Shown: positions 1-8,791 of the stretch, in pieces
Numbering within the stretch: position 1 is the first letter of the stretch
Layout: the number at the start of each line of letters is the position of its first letter
NCBI GenBank assembly: GCA_937890825.1
Contig: CALADS010000022.1
Location: 1-64,000, forward strand
Direction of reading: 5' to 3'
From: an uncultured Bacteroides sp.
GTDB lineage: Bacteria > Bacteroidota > Bacteroidia > Bacteroidales > Bacteroidaceae
DNA length: 64,000 nucleotides
Notes under the pieces: model-generated
Seen by the model: only the letters and a program-made list of their open reading frames with translations
What the model was told of the DNA's origin: nothing
The model's database searches: none
Made by a program: the position numbers and the translations under genes

Positions 1-24
1 TAATTTTTCATGTATAGATTATTT

Positions 25-70
<46 letters not shown>

Positions 71-120
71 AACCTCTAAATAGAGGGTAGGGCGAAAGGA
101 AGAGTAGGCTCCATTTTTAA

Positions 121-152
121 TTGTCAGTTCGTCAGTTTGTCAGTTCGTCAGT
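121..152. repeat. Left arm of 32-bp perfect inverted repeat
   Basis: This 32-bp stretch is built from the octamer GTCAGTTC and a GTCAGTTT variant. Its exact reverse complement is at 500-531. The arms enclose 347 bp (153-499). Further octamers (GACGAACT) are scattered from 423 to 499. Confidence 0.85.
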
Positions 153-422
153 GAATCTTGGTTGGAAATCAGCCCATCAAAATGGGTCATCAAAAAAGAG
201 GCAAGCAGGCAGAATAGGGGCTAAAAACAAACCATTCAGGTAAATAATCCATACAATAAATAGAAATCAGAGAGCCCGCGCTATTTTTTCGCATACGCTG
301 GCACGATAAGAAGAACACATAACTCTGCCGCCAGGAAAAATATATTTTGCAGAGCAGAAAGCATAGCCCCGCCAGCGGCAAGCAGCACGAACCGACAAGC
401 CGACAAGCCGACAGTAGGTCAA

Positions 423-535
423 CCTGACGAACTGACGAATGAAAATGAAACTGACGAACTGACGAACTGACGAACCGACGAACTGACGAATGAAAATAAA
501 CTGACGAACTGACAAACTGACGAACTGACAAACGA
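423..535. repeat. GACGAACT octamer array with right inverted-repeat arm
   Basis: Interrupted tandem octamers (GACGAACT, GACAAACT, GACGAACC) are split by short GAATGAAAAT spacers. The segment 500-531 is the perfect inverted partner of 121-152. Open frames across it give only low-complexity Ser/Val/Arg/Gln repeats, so I do not call a gene. Confidence 0.8.
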
Positions 536-540
536 AAATG

Positions 541-868
541 AAGCATACCTCTCTGACCTTTCACCCTAAAATGTATAACCTCCAGCCACTCATCATACCG
601 TCATCACTTCCCCTGCCGTCATTACCCTCATACCGTAAGAGCAGACACACACAGTGCCATCAGAATATGCGCATTAAGCAACTGAAAACCAATACAATAT
701 CCCCTATATACCCCCGAAACCCGTCCGAAAAGACACAAAAGAGACACCCCTCTCCATTACATTCCGAATCTTTTCCTATCTTTGCAAAGAGAAAAGCGGT
801 TAAAAAAAATCCAGTTCGCTAATAGGTGGCACTAGGCAAACGGATTGATACCAGCCGCCCGCCTCACG
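541..868. other. Non-coding stretch, no gene seen
   Basis: No convincing gene on either strand. A TATCTTTG box at 777-784 resembles a Bacteroides -7 element, but no good -33 partner and no downstream gene follow, so it could at most start a small RNA running toward the repeat array. Confidence 0.4.
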
Positions 869-1123
869 CAGCAGAACAACTCCTGCATCGCGCAGCAGAA
901 GCAACTTCTGCCTCAACGACAGCAGAAACAACTTCTGCCTCAACGGCAGCAGAACAGCTTCGGCCTCAATGGTTGCTGAACAACTCCTGCCTCGTGCAGT
1001 AGAAACAGCTCCCGCCTCACACAGCAGAACAGCTCCCGCCTCAACGGCTGCTGAACAACTCCTGCCTCACGCAGCAGAAACAGCTTCCGCCTCGCGCAGC
1101 AGAAAACAGTTCCTGCCTCACTG
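869..1123. repeat. Degenerate ~30-bp repeats with CAGCAGAA and CTGCCTC cores
   Basis: Roughly eight imperfect units alternate CAGCAGAA(A)CA with CTCCTGCCTCA-like blocks. Both strands stay open for about 60 codons only because the unit has no stop codons. The same motif reappears next to the 199-bp repeat arms at 1489 and 13462. Confidence 0.7.
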
Positions 1124-1476
1124 TAGAGACACAAATATAAGTCTGAATTTGAGGAGTTAAAGGGAGTTAGAGGAAGTTAGAAGGGAGTTAAGGGAGTAAC
1201 ATACTGCCTCACTGCACACAACTGATTTCTGAAGACATCCTTCACGCAACTGATTCTGCAAACCTGTTTCATACAACGGATATTTGCCATCCTCACTGTA
1301 GAGATACAAATATAAGTCTGAATTTGAGGAAGTTAGAGGGAGTTAGAGGAAGTTAGAAGGGAGCTAAGGGAGTAACATACAGCCTCACTGCACACAACTG
1401 ATTTCCGAAGACATCCTTCACGCAACTGATATCAGCTTACCTCACTGTAGAGATACAAATATAAGTCTGACATACC
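1124..1476. repeat. Composite intergenic repeat, left set
   Basis: Two to three copies of a composite unit occur here. Each has a TACAAATATAAGTCTG block, then a GAGTTAGAGGGAGTTAGAGG purine run, GGGAGTAACATAC, and an ACACAACTGATTTC block. Inverted copies lie at 13493-13955. Read on the minus strand, each unit contains TATATTTG, which matches the Bacteroides -7 consensus. Confidence 0.75.
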
Positions 1477-1488
1477 CCTCGCCTCACG

Positions 1489-1687
1489 CAGCAGAAACAG
1501 TTCCGGCCTCACTGTAGGGGCGTAAGCGGAATCGCCGTTAGGCGCAGGTAAGGGGCGACTGTTTGAGCGAAGCGAGTTATAGCCCCGTCTGCGAATAACG
1601 GAGATGGAGTAGCCCCGGAAGTGTAGACGGTCGCTTTTCTTTTTTGGTTCTTTTTCTTTTGGCGACGCAAAAGAAAAAAGAACAGTA
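1489..1687. repeat. 199-bp inverted repeat, left arm
   Basis: This is the reverse complement of 13264-13462 over its whole length with three mismatches by eye. It contains AAAGAAAAAGAACC and GGCGATTCCGC-like blocks (as read on the opposite strand). The two arms bracket the prs-to-DUF4293 core segment. Confidence 0.9.
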
Positions 1688-1697
1688 GCTTTTTTTT

Positions 1698-1830
1698 AAG
1701 GAGTTAGAGGGAGTTAGGAGGAGTTAAGGAGTTAAAGGAGGAGTTAAGGAGTTATTAAGGAGTTAAGGAGTTAGAGGGAGTTAAAGGAGAAGCAGTTAAA
1801 GAAGGATCTATTAAGGAGTTAAGAAGAAAA
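1698..1830. repeat. Purine-rich GGAGTTA array
   Basis: Irregular tandem GGAGTTA / GGAGTTAGAGG units, all purine-rich on the plus strand. No gene is seen between here and the prs stop at 1948. Confidence 0.7.
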
Positions 1831-1947
1831 AGCTAAAAAATAACCAAAAGAAAGAGGATGCATTACCCAAAGCAATACATCCCCTCCTCCTCATACTAAT
1901 TCAATAAAGAAAACAGAAAATCTGTAAATCTGTATAAACTATAACTA

Positions 1948-2886
1948 TCAGATGATATACTGCGAGCTGATAGACTCGTTGTTCATCACGCGGCGTATGG
2001 TTTCAGCAAACATATCAGCGATGCTCAGCTGTTTTACCTTGTCGCACTTCTTGGCATACGGAATACTGTCGGTGAATACCATTTCTGCCAGCGCCGACTC
2101 CTGTACGCGGAACGAAGCAGGGTCAGACATTACACAGTGGCTGGCGATGGCGCGTACCGATTTTGCACCCGCTTCCAGCATCACGTTGGCAGCCTTGGTA
2201 ATAGTTCCGGCCGTATCCACGATATCGTCTACCAATACCACGTTCTTGCCTTTCACATCACCGATAATCTGCATGCTAGCCACTACGTTGGCCTTCTCAC
2301 GAGTCTTGTTGCACAACACCAGGGGCACACCCAAGTATTTAGAGAATGTGCTGGCGCGCTTAGAACCGCCCACGTCGGGGGTAGCAATTACTAAATCTTC
2401 CAGGTCCAAAGACTCGATGTAGGGCAAGAATACAGCCGATGCATACAAGTGGTCTACAGGGATATCGAAGAAGCCCTGAATCTGGTCGGCGTGCAAGTCC
2501 ATCGTGATGAGTCGGTCGATACCGGCCACAGACAGCAAGTCGGCCACCAGCTTGGCGCCGATAGACACACGCGGCTTGTCTTTACGGTCCTGACGAGCCC
2601 AGCCGAAGTAAGGAACCACGGCTACGATGCTTTTGGCTGACGCACGCTTGGCGGCATCAATCATCAGCAGGAGTTCCATCAGATTGTCAGAGTTAGGAAA
2701 CGTAGATTGAACCAGGAATACGTGTGCGCCACGGATAGATTCCTCATAAGACACTGCGAACTCACCGTCGGCAAAGTGGGTGATGTTCATATTTCCCAGC
2801 GGACAGCCCAGGCTGGCGCAAATTTTTTCTGCGAGGTATCTCGAGTTTGTACCAGAGAATACCATAAAGGGTGCTCTTTCGCTCAT
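1948..2886 (-). CDS. prs: Ribose-phosphate pyrophosphokinase
   Basis: It transfers pyrophosphate from ATP to ribose 5-phosphate, making PRPP for purine, pyrimidine, His, Trp and NAD synthesis in the cytoplasm. The 312-residue length is typical for the class I enzyme. The ATP-site motif PYFGWARQDRK is at about 92-102, HADQIQGFF at about 132, and the PRPP-binding loop VVLVDDIVDTAGT at 216-228. The start is supported by an N-terminus in register with the family. It is transcribed alone toward the repeat desert; a CAAAGGTA box at 2924-2931 gives a minus-strand -7 element. It is diverged from the kinase gene at 3011. Identification is firm. Confidence 0.97.
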   Translation of the reverse strand: MSERAPFMVFSGTNSRYLAEKICASLGCPLGNMNITHFADGEFAVSYEESIRGAHVFLVQSTFPNSDNLMELLLMIDAAKRASAKSIVAVVPYFGWARQDRKDKPRVSIGAKLVADLLSVAGIDRLITMDLHADQIQGFFDIPVDHLYASAVFLPYIESLDLEDLVIATPDVGGSKRASTFSKYLGVPLVLCNKTREKANVVASMQIIGDVKGKNVVLVDDIVDTAGTITKAANVMLEAGAKSVRAIASHCVMSDPASFRVQESALAEMVFTDSIPYAKKCDKVKQLSIADMFAETIRRVMNNESISSQYII

Positions 2887-2923
2887 TTTTATTAATAGAG
2901 GTTAGCTATGTTTAATTTGCATG

Positions 2924-2955
2924 CAAAGGTATGAAATTCTTGTTACATAAAGCAA
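2924..2955 (-). promoter_or_regulatory. Predicted prs promoter
   Basis: On the minus strand TACCTTTG (2931-2924) matches the -7 consensus TAnnTTTG, with CTTG about 21 bases upstream (2956-2953). This leaves a leader of roughly 30 bases before the prs ATG at 2886. Confidence 0.5.
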
Positions 2956-2976
2956 GGGTTATTGTAATATTTTTAT

Positions 2977-3006
2977 TTTGCAATCCCGATTTTATTCGTA
3001 GCTTTG
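2977..3006 (+). promoter_or_regulatory. Predicted promoter of the large kinase gene
   Basis: TTTG at 2977-2980, an 18-base spacer and TAGCTTTG at 2999-3006 match the Bacteroides consensus closely. The -7 box ends only four bases before the ATG at 3011, so the transcript would start at or just after that codon. Confidence 0.6.
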
Positions 3007-3010
3007 CTCT

Positions 3011-6000
3011 ATGAAACAGTTTATGGCGGTCTGTATATGCGCATGGTGGGTGCTGTCTGCGCTCTTCGGAGCCTGTTCCTCGGCCGGCACCGGCAGAGAA
3101 ATCTCTCGCGTAGATTCTCTGAACAGGCTGGCCTATGCCTACCGTTATAAAGACCTGGAGGCCTGCCGACGCTATGCCAGCGAGGCATGGCAGCTGAGCG
3201 GCGCACGCTCTGATGCCGCAGCCGAGGCTCTCTGCCACCTGGGCTTCGTGGCGTTTATGCAGATGGATCTGGTAGAAGCCGGGCGATGCTTTGCGCAGGT
3301 GGAGCAGCTCACGGGCAACGAGCTGGAGCGGCTGGTGGCCGATGTGGGGCGCATGGCCATCTGCCAGCGAAAGGCGCAGAACAAGGAGTTCTACGACTAC
3401 CGTAACCGTGCACTGAAGCGCCTGAAGCGCATAGAAGAAGAGGCGCATCTCTTTGACTCGCCCCATCAGCAGCAGCGGCTCTGCTTTGCACGTTCGGAGT
3501 TCTTCCGCGTATCGGCGGCCTACTACGACCGGCTGCAGCAGCGCGAGGATGCGTGGCAGGCCCTCCGGCAGATGCACCGGCAGCCGGGGCTGAATGCCGA
3601 CACGGCCCAGCTACTCTATTACCATTATATAAAGGGCACGGCACAGTTGTGCGACGGGAGCACGGCAGACGAAAGGATGCTGGAGGCATTCGACCAGCTG
3701 CTGGGGGTATGGCGTTCGGCCACTCGCTACGGATACCGCTATTTCGAAGGAAATGCCTGGCAAGGCATGGCCCACTGCCTGCTGGCGCCGGGGGGCTACG
3801 ACCTCTTGCTGCGGCATCGGCAGGCGGCTTTGCTGCAACTGGGCTGGCCGCTCGATTCGCTCCTGCCGCTCCGCATGGGGCAGCAGGCGTTGCAGGTGTT
3901 TACGCACTACCGGGCTCCCTACAGCCGGGCAGGGGCCTACCTGGCGGTGGGCAGCTATCTGAACCGTCACGGGGCCTATGAAGAGGCCATCGACTCGCTC
4001 ACGGCGGCGCTCGACCAGGTGAATCACTTGCGGGGCATGGCTCCCGAACGCTTTGCCCGTATCTGCGAGCAGTTTAGTGTGTCGTATGCCGGGCTGGGGC
4101 AGAAGACGGAATCGGATGTGCATCGTAATATGTACCTCGATATGCTGGACGATACCCGGCAGGATAAGGAGCTGGAGAGCCGATACCGGGCGCTGGAGCA
4201 GCAGTCGCACCAGCTCAATGTGCTGATGACCGCAGTGCTCATCGGATGGGTAGGCGTGGCCCTGCTCTTCGTCTGGTTCAACCGATGGTCCAGGCAGCGC
4301 AGCCGTCGGCAGTTGCAGCGTCTGCAAGGACTGCTCGAGGGGTGCCGGCAGCTCACGGCTTCCTTGCCTGCCCAGGCGCAGACGCAGGAAGAGGTGATGC
4401 AGGCCATGGAAGAAGCCCTTCGGCCCACGGTGAAGCAGCTGTTTGGCACCGACGACTTCTCGCTGCACCAAGGCAGGCTGGAGGTGCACCGACGCCTCTC
4501 GCGCGAGGAGCAGGCCATGGTGGGGGTGTTTCAGCCCTACATCCGCTGGACGCTGGATAACGGGCTGGCGTCTGTCTCGCTGGGCGACGAACGGAAGCGG
4601 CAAGAGAAGCAGCGCTACGTGTACGAGCGGCGCATAGCCGACAACAAACGCCAGAATGTGGTGCGGAAGGCCTGTCTGACGCTGGTCAATGGTATGCATC
4701 CCTACATCGACCGTCTGCTGCACGAGGTGAGGCGGCTGCGGCAGGCAGAACCCTCTTCCTCAGCCCTCGGAGCAGCAGAGTCTTCCTCAGCTGGGAACGG
4801 TACAGCAGTTTCTCCCTCGGCTCTCGGAGCAGAAGAGTCTTGCACCTACCTGGAAGAACTGACCGATACGCTGAACGAGCATTACGACCTGCTGGCGCTC
4901 TGGATTCAGATGAAGCAGGGGGCTTTGAGCATGAATATAGAAACCTTTGCACTGGATGAACTCTTCGACCTGATGCGCCGCGGAAGCCGCTCGTTCGAGC
5001 TGAAAGGGCAGACGCTGGAGGTGAAGCCGGCACCGGTGACGGTAAAGGCCGACAAGGCGCTGACGCTGTTTATGCTGAACACCCTGGCCGACAACGCCCG
5101 CAAGTTTACCCCGCGCGGCGGACACGTCGGCATCTCGGCGCACACCGCCGATGGCTATGTGGAAATAGCGGTGACCGATACCGGATGCGGACTCTCGGCA
5201 GCGGATGTGGCGCGGCTCAACAGCGAGAAGGTCTACGATGCCGGCACCATCGGACGCGATACGGCGGGCAACGACGGGGAGTGGCTGCGCCGCAAGGGGA
5301 GTGGCTTCGGGCTGATGAACTGCAAGGGTATCATGGAGAAATACCGCAAGACGAATGCCGTGTTTCAGGTGTGTCGCTTCGGGGTGGAGAGCACTCCGCA
5401 CCGGGGCAGCCGCTTCTATTTCCGCCTGCCGCTGGGGGTGAGGCGCACCGTGCTGCTTCTGGCCATATTGGCGCAGGCTGTGGCAGGATACTCTGCTTAT
5501 CACTCATCTGCTGTGTCGGCCGTCAGCCCCTCTGCTTCAGATACGGCTTCCTCCGCAGGTGCTTCGGCAGTATCTGCTTCTCCGGATCCTTTTGAGGAAC
5601 TGCTCGATTCGGCCTCGCTCTATGCCGACGAAGCCTATTACGCCAATATAGACGGCGATTACGAGTGGGCGCTGGTATACATCGACTCGGCCATGCAGTG
5701 CCTCAACCGCCACTATCACCGTTATTCCGCAGGTGCCGCACAGCCCTCCATGACGCTGACGGGGCAGCCCGGCGAACCTCCTGCCGAACTCGCCTGGTGG
5801 AAAGAGGGTTTCCCTTCCGACTATCACGTGGTGCTGGACATACGCAACGAAGCCGCCGTGGCCTACCTAGCCCTGAAGCAGTGGGTGCCCTATAGCTATA
5901 ACAACGATGCCTATACCACCCTCTACAAGCTGCTGGGCGAAGACCGGTCGCTCGAGGGGTATTGCCGGCAGCTGGAGCGCTCCACGGGCAATAAGCGGGT

Positions 6001-7345
6001 GGGGATGATTCTGGGTATCCTCTTGCCCGTAGCCCTGCTGCTGGGCTATGCCTTGCTCTATATCCGCAAGCGCCTGCAGCACCGCTGGAACCTGGAGCAG
6101 GTGCTCCACATCAACAGCCGGATGTTGGCCGTGGTGCAGCCTGCCGTATCGCAGCAGCGCATGGCCGATACCGCTTTTGCCGGCCTGCAAGATTTGCTCG
6201 AGGTAGAGGGCATCGGCCTGGCGCTCTTCTCGGAAGAGGAGGGGAGGCTGGAGATAGCCTTTAGCGAGGCCACTGCCGCAGGAAGCGCCGCTGTGCGCCG
6301 CGAGGCCGATAGCTTGATAGACAGCACACTGCTGGAACGCTGTTGCCGCGAGAATCGCACGCTGCACGAGGCTGGCCGGCTGGTGTTTCCGCTGCGCGCA
6401 GAAGGAGGCGGAGAGAACGGCTGCATCGGTGCCTTGCTGGTGAACCTCCGGGCCGGAGCCTACCGCGAGACCGACCGCCTGCTGCTGGAGCTGGTAGCCG
6501 GTTATGTGTCGGTGCTGGCCTACAATGCCGTGGTGAAGCTGGCCACGCAGAGCCGCGACGTGGAAGCGGCGGCCGATGAAACCCGGCGTGCCTCGTGGGA
6601 GGCCTCGCAGCTCTATGTGCAGAATCAGGTGCTCGACAACTGCTTGTCGGCCATCAAGCACGAAACGGTGTATTATCCGCATAAGATAAAGCAACTCATC
6701 GGTCGTCTGCACGCCGCGCCTCCTCAGTCTGCCGACGGGGCGGACACGCTGCTGGCCATCGAAGAGCTGGGGGTGTACTATAAAGACCTGCTTACGCTGC
6801 TGAGCCGCTGCGCCTCGCGCCAATTGCAGGAGGTGACTTTCCGCCGCACGGCCGTGCAGGTGCCGCTCTTGCTGCAGGGGGTGGAGCGCTATTTCCGGAA
6901 GCGGACCGCTGCCTGCCGCACAGACCTCACTCTTACGCTGCATTCCCTGCCGGTGGCGATGTGGGGCGATGCCTATCTGTTGCAGTTTCTGCTGCAATGC
7001 CTGGTAGACGAAGCCTTGTCGGTGCCTGCCGCCGGAGCGTTGTGCGTAGGTGCGCAGCTGGAAGAAGGCCGGGTGCAAGTATACTTCACCGACCCTCGCC
7101 GCACGTGCACGCAGGAAGAACTGAATCAGTTGTTCTATCCCAGCCGTAAGCGCATGTGGGTGGACGACAGCGGCACACTGCACGGCATGGAATACCTGCT
7201 CTGTAAGCAGATTATCCGCGACCACGAAGACTGCCTGGGGCAGCGGGGATGCGGCATGAACGCACGTCCTGCTCCCGAAGGCGGATACACCGTCTATTTC
7301 TCTCTGCCATTAACCGAACTTGATATAAACAGAAAAGAATCATGA
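3011..7345 (+). CDS. Large membrane sensor kinase with two kinase-like modules (DUF5112/DUF5113 type)
   Basis: 1444 residues. It starts with a lipoprotein-like signal (cleavage before Cys near residue 22), followed by a helical TPR-like region and a membrane segment at about 408-428. Next comes an HATPase domain with NTLADNARKF, DTGCGL and GSGFGL boxes (about 690-790). A further membrane segment follows near 815, a short second sensor region, and another membrane segment near 1000. The GAF-like region is followed by IKHETVYYP (His1217), which resembles a phosphoacceptor H-box, and a degenerate ATPase region. The first module has no clear acceptor His, and the second no clear ATP lid, so the halves may complement each other. 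ATGA overlap couples it to the regulator at 7342. The ligand is unknown. Met5 (3023) is an alternative start given the promoter position. Confidence 0.8.
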   Translation: MKQFMAVCICAWWVLSALFGACSSAGTGREISRVDSLNRLAYAYRYKDLEACRRYASEAWQLSGARSDAAAEALCHLGFVAFMQMDLVEAGRCFAQVEQLTGNELERLVADVGRMAICQRKAQNKEFYDYRNRALKRLKRIEEEAHLFDSPHQQQRLCFARSEFFRVSAAYYDRLQQREDAWQALRQMHRQPGLNADTAQLLYYHYIKGTAQLCDGSTADERMLEAFDQLLGVWRSATRYGYRYFEGNAWQGMAHCLLAPGGYDLLLRHRQAALLQLGWPLDSLLPLRMGQQALQVFTHYRAPYSRAGAYLAVGSYLNRHGAYEEAIDSLTAALDQVNHLRGMAPERFARICEQFSVSYAGLGQKTESDVHRNMYLDMLDDTRQDKELESRYRALEQQSHQLNVLMTAVLIGWVGVALLFVWFNRWSRQRSRRQLQRLQGLLEGCRQLTASLPAQAQTQEEVMQAMEEALRPTVKQLFGTDDFSLHQGRLEVHRRLSREEQAMVGVFQPYIRWTLDNGLASVSLGDERKRQEKQRYVYERRIADNKRQNVVRKACLTLVNGMHPYIDRLLHEVRRLRQAEPSSSALGAAESSSAGNGTAVSPSALGAEESCTYLEELTDTLNEHYDLLALWIQMKQGALSMNIETFALDELFDLMRRGSRSFELKGQTLEVKPAPVTVKADKALTLFMLNTLADNARKFTPRGGHVGISAHTADGYVEIAVTDTGCGLSAADVARLNSEKVYDAGTIGRDTAGNDGEWLRRKGSGFGLMNCKGIMEKYRKTNAVFQVCRFGVESTPHRGSRFYFRLPLGVRRTVLLLAILAQAVAGYSAYHSSAVSAVSPSASDTASSAGASAVSASPDPFEELLDSASLYADEAYYANIDGDYEWALVYIDSAMQCLNRHYHRYSAGAAQPSMTLTGQPGEPPAELAWWKEGFPSDYHVVLDIRNEAAVAYLALKQWVPYSYNNDAYTTLYKLLGEDRSLEGYCRQLERSTGNKRVGMILGILLPVALLLGYALLYIRKRLQHRWNLEQVLHINSRMLAVVQPAVSQQRMADTAFAGLQDLLEVEGIGLALFSEEEGRLEIAFSEATAAGSAAVRREADSLIDSTLLERCCRENRTLHEAGRLVFPLRAEGGGENGCIGALLVNLRAGAYRETDRLLLELVAGYVSVLAYNAVVKLATQSRDVEAAADETRRASWEASQLYVQNQVLDNCLSAIKHETVYYPHKIKQLIGRLHAAPPQSADGADTLLAIEELGVYYKDLLTLLSRCASRQLQEVTFRRTAVQVPLLLQGVERYFRKRTAACRTDLTLTLHSLPVAMWGDAYLLQFLLQCLVDEALSVPAAGALCVGAQLEEGRVQVYFTDPRRTCTQEELNQLFYPSRKRMWVDDSGTLHGMEYLLCKQIIRDHEDCLGQRGCGMNARPAPEGGYTVYFSLPLTELDINRKES

Positions 7346-8061
7346 ATTATAAAGTAATCATTGTAGAAGACGTAAAACTGGAACTGAAGGGCACGGAGGG
7401 CATCTTCCGCCTGGAGATACCCGAAGCGCAGATTATCGGCACGGCCATGACCGAACAGGAATTCTGGACGCTGATGCAGCAGCAGGTGCCCGACTTGGTG
7501 TTGCTCGACCTGGGGCTGGGAGGCTCTACCACGGTGGGGGTGGAAATCTGCCGGCAGCTGGCCAGTCGCTATCCCGATGTGCATGTGCTCATCTTTACGG
7601 GCGAAATTGTCAACGAACGGCTCTGGGTGGAGGTGCTCGATGCCGGGGCCGACGGCATCATTCTGAAGACCGGCGAACTGCTGACACGCACCGATGTGCA
7701 GGCGGTGATGGACGGCAAGCGGCTGGTGTTCAATCAGCCCATCCTGGAGAAAATCGTGCAACGCTTCCGTCGGGCGGTGCTCAACGACTGCAAGCGGCAG
7801 GAAGCCGTGATTCATTACGACATCGATGAGTACGACGAACGCTTTCTGCGCCACCTGGCGCTGGGCTACACCAAGGAGATGATAGCCAATCTGCGGGGAA
7901 TGCCTTTTGGTGTGAAATCGCTCGAAAAACGGCAGAACGACCTGGTGAACCGCCTCTTTCCGGAGGGGGAACGGAACGGCGTAAACGCCACACGGCTGGT
8001 GGTACGTGCCCTGGAATTGCGTATCTTAGACTTGGATAATCTGGAAGCCGATGAAGAATAA
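7342..8061 (+). CDS. Response regulator with LuxR-like C-terminus (DUF5932 type)
   Basis: 239 residues. The receiver domain has the acidic pair E9-D10, phosphoacceptor D56 in VLLDLGLGG, and the conserved Lys in IILKTGE. After about residue 150 the sequence LALGYTKEMIANL...GVKSLEKRQNDLVNRLF resembles a NarL/LuxR helix-turn-helix, so it is probably a DNA-binding regulator. Its start overlaps the kinase stop (ATGA), which suggests translational coupling and a cognate pair. Its 3' end overlaps the next gene by 11 bases. Target genes cannot be told from the window. Confidence 0.85.
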   Translation: MNYKVIIVEDVKLELKGTEGIFRLEIPEAQIIGTAMTEQEFWTLMQQQVPDLVLLDLGLGGSTTVGVEICRQLASRYPDVHVLIFTGEIVNERLWVEVLDAGADGIILKTGELLTRTDVQAVMDGKRLVFNQPILEKIVQRFRRAVLNDCKRQEAVIHYDIDEYDERFLRHLALGYTKEMIANLRGMPFGVKSLEKRQNDLVNRLFPEGERNGVNATRLVVRALELRILDLDNLEADEE

Positions 8062-8791
8062 ACTGTATGATGTGCGCCTGCACCCCGTGGCAGGACTGCT
8101 GTTTCTGCTGGCAGGCGTGGTGCTGCTCTCGTGGATTGCCGACTGCTACGGCTGGTACGTAGTGTATACCGCTACCGGCGAAGAAATACGTCTGCAGAAT
8201 CTGCTCAGTGCCGAGGGAATACGCTGGTGGCTGCGCTCCATGGTGCCCAACTTTCTGCACTACGCTCATCCGGGACAAGCCGTGGTGGCTGCCATGGGTG
8301 GGGGAGTGGCTCTGCATGCCTTTGCCGGCTGCCGTCCGCTGACTGTCAGAAAGCAGCGCGCCCTGACGGCCGCCCTGGCAGTGGCCGGTGGGTATATGCT
8401 GCTGGTGCTGCTCCTCGCCGTGCCCTCGTGGGGCATTCTGCGCGGAGCCAATGGCGGTCTGTTTCCTTCGCCCTTTACCGAAAGCCTGCTGTTTCTGCTT
8501 TCTCTGGGCACGGCACTCACCGGTGCCGTATACGGTGCCTTGTCCGGCCGCTACCAGCGTCGCGGTGCGCTGCTGGCAGGGCTCACCTGCGCCATGCCCT
8601 TTCTGGGCTGCTACTTTGTGCTTTCCTTCTTCACCTCCCAGCTCTACGCCTGTGTGGTGTACACCCGCATGGCCCGGTTGCTCCTGCTGTGGTGGCCCGG
8701 CCTCTCCCTCTGCCTTCCCTTGCTCTATGCACTGCCCGTGGGGCTGGCCTGCCACCTGTATCGCCGTCAGCGCATCTTTTCGGCCAGGTAA
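8051..8791 (+). CDS. Polytopic membrane protein of unknown function
   Basis: 246 residues with about six hydrophobic segments (for example LLFLLAGVVLLSWIADCYG near 16 and ALAVAGGYMLLVLLLAVP near 105). I do not recognise the family. The start overlaps the response-regulator gene by 11 bases, so it is probably the third gene of the kinase operon and could be its output or an accessory sensor. The last 25 bases overlap the convergent uvrB 3' end, an unusually tight convergent junction that leaves no room for a dedicated terminator. Confidence 0.75.
   Translation: MKNKLYDVRLHPVAGLLFLLAGVVLLSWIADCYGWYVVYTATGEEIRLQNLLSAEGIRWWLRSMVPNFLHYAHPGQAVVAAMGGGVALHAFAGCRPLTVRKQRALTAALAVAGGYMLLVLLLAVPSWGILRGANGGLFPSPFTESLLFLLSLGTALTGAVYGALSGRYQRRGALLAGLTCAMPFLGCYFVLSFFTSQLYACVVYTRMARLLLLWWPGLSLCLPLLYALPVGLACHLYRRQRIFSAR

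Noticed and set aside
423..535. CRISPR array
   Set aside because: Units are 8 bp and nearly contiguous, with no unique spacers of fixed length and no cas genes in the window.
190..564. Open frames with repeated SVRQFVSS
   Set aside because: They translate the GACGAACT octamer array; low complexity, no start context, no homology.
538..822. 94-codon plus-strand frame
   Set aside because: No recognisable domains, Pro/Ser/Lys-rich, sits in repeat desert, no good promoter or ribosome-binding context.
969..1160. Short coding frames in the CAGCAGAA repeats
   Set aside because: Both strands are open only because of repeat composition; no conserved protein.
5867..7225. 452-codon minus-strand open frame
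   Set aside because: Antisense to the large kinase gene, with a Gln/His/Arg-rich composition typical of shadow frames.
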